From assembly GCA_035287045.1 (NCBI GenBank), contig DATECF010000321.1, positions 1 to 41,186 of the forward strand: a DNA stretch of 41,186 nt. Reading direction: 5' to 3'. This document shows, one piece after another, positions 37,835 to 41,186 of the stretch (positions are counted from its first letter, which is position 1; the number at the start of each line of letters is the position of its first letter). This DNA is from JACPAP01 sp035287045. GTDB lineage: Bacteria > Gemmatimonadota > Gemmatimonadetes > Gemmatimonadales > GWC2-71-9. Below the pieces are notes generated by a model that ran no database searches, was not told where the DNA came from, and saw only the letters and a program-made list of their open reading frames with translations. The translations under genes and the position numbers were made by a program.

Positions 37835-39918
37835 GCGCCTTCGATCTCCAACTCCCCTTTGCCCTAGCGGGTGACCAGCCCCAGGCCGTCGCCCGCCTCA
37901 CGGAAGCGCTGCAGGGCCGCCGGCCCTACCAGACCCTGCTGGGGGTGACCGGCTCCGGCAAGACGGTCACCATGGCCAGCGTGATCGCGCGCCTGGGCCG
38001 GCCCACGCTGGTGCTGTCGCACAACAAGACCCTGGCGGCGCAGCTCTACGGGGAGCTCAAGTCGTTCTTCCCGCGGAACGCCGTCGAGTACTTCATCTCC
38101 TATTACGACTACTATCAGCCCGAGGCCTACGTCCCGGCCACGGACACCTATATCGCCAAGGACGCGTCGATCAACGAAGACATCGAGGCGCTCCGCCTCC
38201 GGGCCACATCCAGCCTGATGGAGCGGGAGGACGTGGTGATCGTGGCCACCGTCTCGGCGATCTACGGCTTGGGCGACCCGGCCGAGTACCGCGCGTTGAT
38301 GGCCACGGTGTCGGTGGGCGAAGAGCGCTCGCGCGACGCCATCCTGGAGGCCCTGGTCCGCATTCATTACCGCCGCAACGATGCGTCGCTGGAGCGGGGC
38401 GCCTTCCGCGTGCGGGGGGATACCATCGAGGTGTTCCCGGCCTATGAGGAGCAGGCGGTCCGGATCGAGTTATGGGGCGATACGGTCGAGCGGATCGCCA
38501 AGATCCACGCGGTGACCGGCAACCTGATCGCGACGCTGGAACGCTGCGCCATCTATCCGGCCACGCACTACGTGGTGCGCCGCCCCGCGCTGGAAGCGGC
38601 GGTCAAGGCCATTCGCGCGGAGCTGGCCGAGCGCCTCGCGGACCTGCGTGCCGCGGGAAGGCTCCTGGAGGCGCAGCGCCTCGAATCCCGCACGCATTTC
38701 GATCTGGACATGATGATCGAGATCGGGACCTGTGCCGGGATCGAGAACTACAGCCGCCATCTCAGCGGCCGCCGGCCGGGCGAGCGGCCCGCCTGCCTGC
38801 TCGACTACTTCCCGGCGGAGTTCCTCACCATCATCGACGAATCACACGTCACGCTGCCCCAGCTGGGCGGCATGTACGAGGGCGACCGGTCCCGAAAGAG
38901 CACCCTCGTGGAGTATGGCTTCCGGCTGCCCTCCGCGCTGGACAACCGGCCCCTCAACCACCACGAGTTCATGAGCCTGGTGCCCACGATCGTGTTCGTG
39001 TCCGCCACGCCGGGCGACCTGGAGCTGCGGCTGTCGGGCGGCGAGGCGGTGGAGCAGATCATCCGGCCCACGGGTCTGGTGGATCCCCGGGTCGACGTGC
39101 GGCCGGTGGCGGGCCAGGTGGACGATCTGCTGGCGGAGATCCGCCGCTGTGCCTCGGGGGGCGAACGGGTGCTCGTGACCACGCTCACCAAGCGCATGGC
39201 TGAAGATCTGACCGACTACCTGCAGCAGCTGGGAGTCCGAGTCCGCTACATGCACTCGGACATTGACGTCATCGAGCGGATGGAGATCGTGCGGGGCCTG
39301 CGGCTGGGCGAGTTCGACGTGCTGGTGGGCATCAACCTCCTGCGGGAGGGTCTCGATCTCCCGGAAGTGGCGCTGGTGGCGATCCTGGACGCGGACCAGG
39401 AGGGCTTCCTCCGCTCGGACCGGTCGTTGATTCAGACGGTGGGCCGTGCCGCGCGCAACCTGGCCGGACGCGCCATTCTCTATGCCGACCGAGTCACCGG
39501 CTCCATGGAGCGGGCCATGCAGGAGATGGACCGCCGGCGCGCCGCGCAGCTGGCGTACAACGCCGAGCATGGCATTACGCCCGTCTCTATTCGGAAGTCG
39601 GTGGATCAAGTGCGCCTGGTGACGCGGGTGGCCGACGCGCGGGCCGAGCGCCCGGAGGCGGTGCGGGAGGCGATGCCCAGACACCTGGATCGGGAGAGCC
39701 TGATCGAGGTGCTGGAGCAACAGATGCGTGAGGCGGCGGCGGAGCTGGACTTCGAGCTGGCCGCGCAGTTGAGAGATCAGGTTTTCGAACTGCGGGCGGC
39801 TGCTCCCGGCCACCCCGCCGCCCCCGCGGCAGGCGAGTCTGCCGCCTCTGCCGCTGCTCCGGCCTCTGCCGCCGGGGTAGGGAGGCGGGGGGGGGCGCGC
39901 CGGCGCCGCCGTGCCTGA
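37831..39918 (+). CDS. uvrB: Excinuclease ABC subunit B, apparent CTG start
   Basis: This 695-residue UvrB is the DNA damage verification helicase of nucleotide excision repair. Walker A GVTGSGKT has Lys44, the beta-hairpin region reads YYDYYQPEAYVPATDTYIAKD, helicase motifs include LTIIDESH, VNLLREGLDLPEV-like INLLREGLD, and QTVGRAARN. A UVR domain (LIEVLEQQMREAAAELDFELAAQLRDQV) ends the protein, with a Pro/Ala-rich tail. The expected N-terminus, FDLQLPFALAGDQPQAV, lies upstream of the first in-frame GTG (37945), which is inside Walker A. No ATG, GTG or TTG precedes it in frame. CTG 37831, overlapping the rel stop as CTGA with GGAG upstream, is the best start. Confidence 0.95.
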   Translation: MSAFDLQLPFALAGDQPQAVARLTEALQGRRPYQTLLGVTGSGKTVTMASVIARLGRPTLVLSHNKTLAAQLYGELKSFFPRNAVEYFISYYDYYQPEAYVPATDTYIAKDASINEDIEALRLRATSSLMEREDVVIVATVSAIYGLGDPAEYRALMATVSVGEERSRDAILEALVRIHYRRNDASLERGAFRVRGDTIEVFPAYEEQAVRIELWGDTVERIAKIHAVTGNLIATLERCAIYPATHYVVRRPALEAAVKAIRAELAERLADLRAAGRLLEAQRLESRTHFDLDMMIEIGTCAGIENYSRHLSGRRPGERPACLLDYFPAEFLTIIDESHVTLPQLGGMYEGDRSRKSTLVEYGFRLPSALDNRPLNHHEFMSLVPTIVFVSATPGDLELRLSGGEAVEQIIRPTGLVDPRVDVRPVAGQVDDLLAEIRRCASGGERVLVTTLTKRMAEDLTDYLQQLGVRVRYMHSDIDVIERMEIVRGLRLGEFDVLVGINLLREGLDLPEVALVAILDADQEGFLRSDRSLIQTVGRAARNLAGRAILYADRVTGSMERAMQEMDRRRAAQLAYNAEHGITPVSIRKSVDQVRLVTRVADARAERPEAVREAMPRHLDRESLIEVLEQQMREAAAELDFELAAQLRDQVFELRAAAPGHPAAPAAGESAASAAAPASAAGVGRRGGARRRRRA

Positions 39919-40318
39919 GTACACCCTGTCGGAGCTGGAGGAGGCGGCGGCACGCTGGTGGTGCACCCTTGCGGCGGGGAGCGTGATCTGGCTGAGCGGC
40001 GATCTGGGCGCCGGTAAGACCGCGCTGGTACAGGCGCTGGCTCGCGCCGCCGGCGCGGAGCCGGCGCGCAGCCCGTCGTTCGCGCTGGTGCATGAATATC
40101 CGTCTCCGGAAGGGCCCCTGGTGCACGTGGATTGCTATCGCCTGCGCCGTCCCGAGGAGGCGCTGGATCTCGACCTCGCGGCGTTGGCTCGTCGGGCGCG
40201 GCTCCTCGTGATTGAATGGCCGGAGCGCGCGGGCGGGTACGCGCCGGCGCCGCAGCTGCACCTCCGGCTCGAGCACGTGGAGCGGCCGGATCGTCGCGCG
40301 GTGGAGCAGGTCCCGTGA
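39911..40318 (+). CDS. tsaE: tRNA threonylcarbamoyladenosine ATPase TsaE
   Basis: This 135-residue P-loop ATPase is needed with TsaB and TsaD to make t6A37 in ANN-decoding tRNAs. Walker A GDLGAGKTALV has Lys36, followed by SPSFALVHEY, HVDCYRL and IEWPER, all typical of the family. The GTG start lies 8 bases before the end of uvrB. Its stop overlaps tsaB as GTGA, so the two t6A genes are coupled. The tsaD gene is not in this window. Confidence 0.94.
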   Translation: MPEYTLSELEEAAARWWCTLAAGSVIWLSGDLGAGKTALVQALARAAGAEPARSPSFALVHEYPSPEGPLVHVDCYRLRRPEEALDLDLAALARRARLLVIEWPERAGGYAPAPQLHLRLEHVERPDRRAVEQVP

Positions 40319-41040
40319 GACTGTACCTGGCGCTGGATACCGCGACGCCGTATGGCAGCGTCGCCGTGGGCACCAGCGAGGGGGTCATCGCGGAGGTGTC
40401 CGTGGGGCCCCGGCGCCATGCCGCCGCGACCCTGCCGGCGGCCGCGGAGGTCCTGCGACTCGCGGGTGCCGGGTTCGCCGATCTGGAAGGCGTGGTGCTC
40501 GCCGACGGACCGGGCAGCTTCACCGGCTTGCGGATTGGCTTTGCCACGGCCAAAGGGATTCTGCACGAGCATCCGGCCGTCTCCCTCCGTCTCGCTCCGT
40601 CCCTGTTGGCGCTGGCCTGGGGCGCGAGGCCGTTCACCGGGGGACCCGTGGCCGCCCTGTACGACGCCCTGCGAGGGGACGTGTTTGCGGCGGTGTACGC
40701 GTTTGGCGAAGGCAGCCTGGAGACCAGGTTGGCCCCCTGCCTGGTCCCGCCGCTCGAGCTGGTCCGGACGCTGCCGCCGCCGGTGGTCGCGGTCGGCGAC
40801 GGCGCGGCGGCCCACGCATCGATGATGGTAGAATGGACCGGGCGCCCTCCGGTGGGGCCGCCTGCCGGCGTGCCTCGCGCCGGGGCCCTGCTGGAATTGC
40901 TGGCGATGCCGGGGGCCACCACGCTGGTGGAAGACCCCGGAGCCGTCGAACCGACGTACGGGCGCCTGGCCGAGGCCCAGGCTCGCTGGGAGCGCGCACA
41001 CGGACGCCCCTTATCGCATCCGCCTGGCGCAACCGGCTGA
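40315..41040 (+). CDS. tsaB: tRNA threonylcarbamoyladenosine protein TsaB
   Basis: This 241-residue ASKHA-fold protein is the inactive partner that supports TsaD in t6A synthesis. It begins LYLALDTATPYGSVAVG and has the family motif DGPGSFTGLRIGFATAKG near residues 63-80. The length is normal. GTG 40315 overlaps the tsaE stop. An upstream in-frame extension inside tsaE is not needed by the fold. The rimI-like gene follows with an overlap, an order (tsaE-tsaB-rimI) seen in many bacteria. Confidence 0.93.
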   Translation: MRLYLALDTATPYGSVAVGTSEGVIAEVSVGPRRHAAATLPAAAEVLRLAGAGFADLEGVVLADGPGSFTGLRIGFATAKGILHEHPAVSLRLAPSLLALAWGARPFTGGPVAALYDALRGDVFAAVYAFGEGSLETRLAPCLVPPLELVRTLPPPVVAVGDGAAAHASMMVEWTGRPPVGPPAGVPRAGALLELLAMPGATTLVEDPGAVEPTYGRLAEAQARWERAHGRPLSHPPGATG

Positions 41041-41186
41041 TCTGCCGCAGTTGGCGCAGATCGAGCGCCACCTGTTCACCGATCCCTGGCCCGAGGCCGG
41101 CTTCCGTGAGCTGCTGGGGCCGTTTACCCGCGTGGCCGTGACTGGGACGGAGACCGTGGCCGGCTACCTGGTTGCCCGCTGCGTCC
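41000..41186 (+). CDS. rimI: RimI-like ribosomal protein N-acetyltransferase, 3'-truncated, start unclear
   Basis: The frame beginning near 41000 reads YRIRLAQPADLPQLAQIERHLF then TDPWPEAGFRELL and VAGYLVA, matching the start of GNAT N-acetyltransferases of the RimI type, which acetylate the N-terminal Ala of ribosomal protein S18. The window ends after about 62 codons. No ATG, GTG or TTG is in this frame from at least 40910 to 41041. GGGAG at 40988-40992 sits 7 bases before an ACG (41000), and ATC 41018 is another rare possibility. The true start is not settled. tsaB overlaps it by about 41 bases. Confidence 0.8.

Overview
This is a gene-dense, very G+C-rich bacterial chromosome segment (about two thirds G+C by eye) with no gene-free stretch over 300 bases. 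All protein genes are on the + strand except rpmB, and tRNA-Leu is also on the - strand. A BamD-type lipoprotein, other lipobox proteins, a periplasmic-type amidase and O-antigen-like sugar nucleotide genes point to a diderm. Gene content, many NTG-type overlapping starts and the SecA insertions suggest a Gemmatimonadota-like organism; this is inferred without any search. I see no prophage, insertion sequence or CRISPR array.

Layout. 1-5554: the end of a 2-oxoacid dehydrogenase E2 gene, then a redox and small-metabolite run (small hypothetical, PHP phosphoesterase, a peroxiredoxin with an in-frame TGA at its catalytic position, an SDR, DUF309, thioredoxin reductase, glyoxalase II-like MBL protein, zinc ribbon). 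5612-8709: aspartate ammonia-lyase, an Rrf2 regulator with three cysteines, and a ThiF/MoeB-rhodanese fusion. 8764-12635: tRNA-Leu(CAG) divergent from smpB, a cell wall amidase, pyrD, pyrF and a small exported protein. 12718-16005: rpmJ-rpsM-rpsK-rpsD-rpoA-rplQ with a promoter and an intrinsic terminator, converging on rpmB. 16082-28612: a sugar nucleotide region (gmd-rmd for GDP-D-rhamnose; wbpD, wbpE, wbpB, wbpA for UDP-diacetamido-glucuronate; ugd, UDP-xylose synthase and a 4-epimerase for UDP-GlcA, UDP-Xyl and UDP-GalA), with carB inserted between its two halves. 28584-34840: two TPR proteins, bamD, nadD and secA, joined to the sugar genes by overlaps. 34983-41186: radC, rel, uvrB, tsaE, tsaB and the start of rimI.

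How they work together. The middle of the window is an envelope module: precursors for surface polysaccharide are made next to outer-membrane assembly and protein export genes. The first operon combines peroxide reduction with the thioredoxin reductase that could feed it. The most notable feature is that peroxiredoxin: reading TGA at 2296-2298 as selenocysteine restores a full 145-residue protein with the motif PxxxTxxU, and a bacterial SECIS-like hairpin lies just downstream. Other points of interest are a four-cysteine insertion in SecA, an apparent CTG start for uvrB, a large palindrome that extends the carB reading frame, and an SDR whose catalytic Tyr is replaced by His.
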